Of a stretch of 64,000 nucleotides of DNA, positions 63,160 to 64,000 are shown piece by piece. The stretch comes from Sinotaia quadrata. Taxonomy: Eukaryota; Mollusca; Gastropoda; Architaenioglossa; Viviparidae. The translations under genes were made by a program, and so were the position numbers. Positions within the stretch are counted from its first letter, which is position 1. Every line of letters starts with the position of its first letter. The notes beneath the pieces were generated by a model that was not told the origin of the DNA, did not search any database, and saw only the letters and a list, made by a program, of their open reading frames with translations. Where the stretch lies: positions 110,136,860 through 110,200,859 of the forward strand of contig CM054181.1 of the NCBI GenBank assembly GCA_028829895.1. Direction: 5' to 3'.

Positions 63160-64000
63160 CGTAGGCCCGCCGAGGAGCGGGATGGGGGGAAAGCAGGGGC
63201 ATATCCGTTGGGATCATTAATGGTCATAGTTTATCTGATCACGTGACGCAAGAAGAAAATACGCTTCCCTAACAGCTTCCCAAAAGTGTGGGTAAAGCAT
63301 GAATCCAGGTTTTAATGTATTTTTTTTTTAATTTATAGAAGCCCGATCTTAAGTAGCGAAACCTTACGTCCTCCAAATTGTATGGATGTAAAGCAATAGC
63401 CTTTGCCAACTTTTGCCCAGGTTCTCAAATTTCAATGCCACATTTAATACCTGCGGGAATTGCACCAGTTACTTCACATTCAACAGCTGATATCTAATAT
63501 ATTTATTTACAATGCTCAAATGAATGTGTTGAACGCGCGTTGCTTTAAAGGAGTGAAGTTTCTTTTCTTAAAACGTGTTGTTTCAACAACGACAAAATAT
63601 AAAAATCGTGTTAGTTTTATATGATAATTATTACGTCACAAAAGTTTACTAGTCATGAAAAGTGGAAAATACGTCTCTAATGATAAGGGGATACGTGTTT
63701 ATAAAGAGATGGTGTTGTTTTTTAAATTTATAATCAAAGTAGTCGGTGATTTATAGACAGAGAGATAAAGGCGGCATATGACATCCAATGGCTGTGAGAT
63801 ATATTTGTGGATAATTATTGTTTTTCAGCGTATCATGAGCTGGACAATATAAAGTCCGATAAATATATAACTGCATTTTATGTTGTTTGACTGATAGAAG
63901 ATAAGACTAATTCAAAGAGTTTTGTCAAAAGTTCATTTGCAAAGAGACAATGGCAGATTTTGAATTCTCTTGAAGGCAATGCATTACTACTATTGTAAAA
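63160..64000. other. Downstream flank
   Basis: No gene or repeat recognised. Confidence 0.45.

Overview
The window is a gene-poor, intron-rich, AT-rich eukaryotic nuclear sequence. It is crowded with long (GATA)n, (CA)n, (TC)n and (TTTC)n microsatellites, minisatellites, nested inverted repeats and dispersed repeats. Protein similarities are animal, and the repeat load resembles a mollusc, possibly a coleoid cephalopod. That placement is inference from overall character; no sequence here proves the taxon.

Layout: (1) 1-2.3 kb is AT-rich with two old tandem duplications. (2) 2.3-14.4 kb is a large palindrome: two ~2.68 kb inverted arms (2306-4988 and 11696-14371) around a ~890-bp satellite array and other repeats. 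A second inverted pair (10752-11008 / 16283-16686) and a small palindrome (14745-16090) overlap or adjoin it. A tRNA-like SINE-type repeat linked to (CA)n tracts occurs six times here. (3) 17-20.8 kb is AT-rich, with a pogo/Tigger-like MITE and a degenerate ~200-bp satellite. (4) 21.1-28.8 kb holds minus-strand exons of a SAMHD1-like HD-domain dNTP triphosphohydrolase. Three exons are firm and carry the H...HD...H active-site residues. Three further upstream exons are phase-compatible but weakly conserved. (5) 37.1-63.1 kb holds three plus-strand tandem paralogues of a DEDDh exonuclease-fold protein resembling the C-terminal exonuclease-like domain of PML-I. Copies 1 and 3 have three intact exons with identical intron phases. 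Copy 2 is frameshifted and lacks its last exon. The acidic DEDD residues are replaced in the same way in the copies, so these look like catalytically dead but maintained paralogues.

A hAT transposon (37948-40234, 8-bp target duplication, frameshifted transposase) sits in intron 1 of copy 1. Fragments of a reverse-transcriptase-bearing retroelement lie at 30.0 and 33.7 kb, and an unclassified ~1.4-kb repeat family occurs at least seven times.

The SAMHD1-like gene and the exonuclease-like cluster are divergently oriented. Both belong to nucleotide or nucleic-acid metabolism families with known innate-immunity members, but a functional link is speculation. No rRNA, canonical tRNA, CRISPR array or complete single-exon gene was seen.
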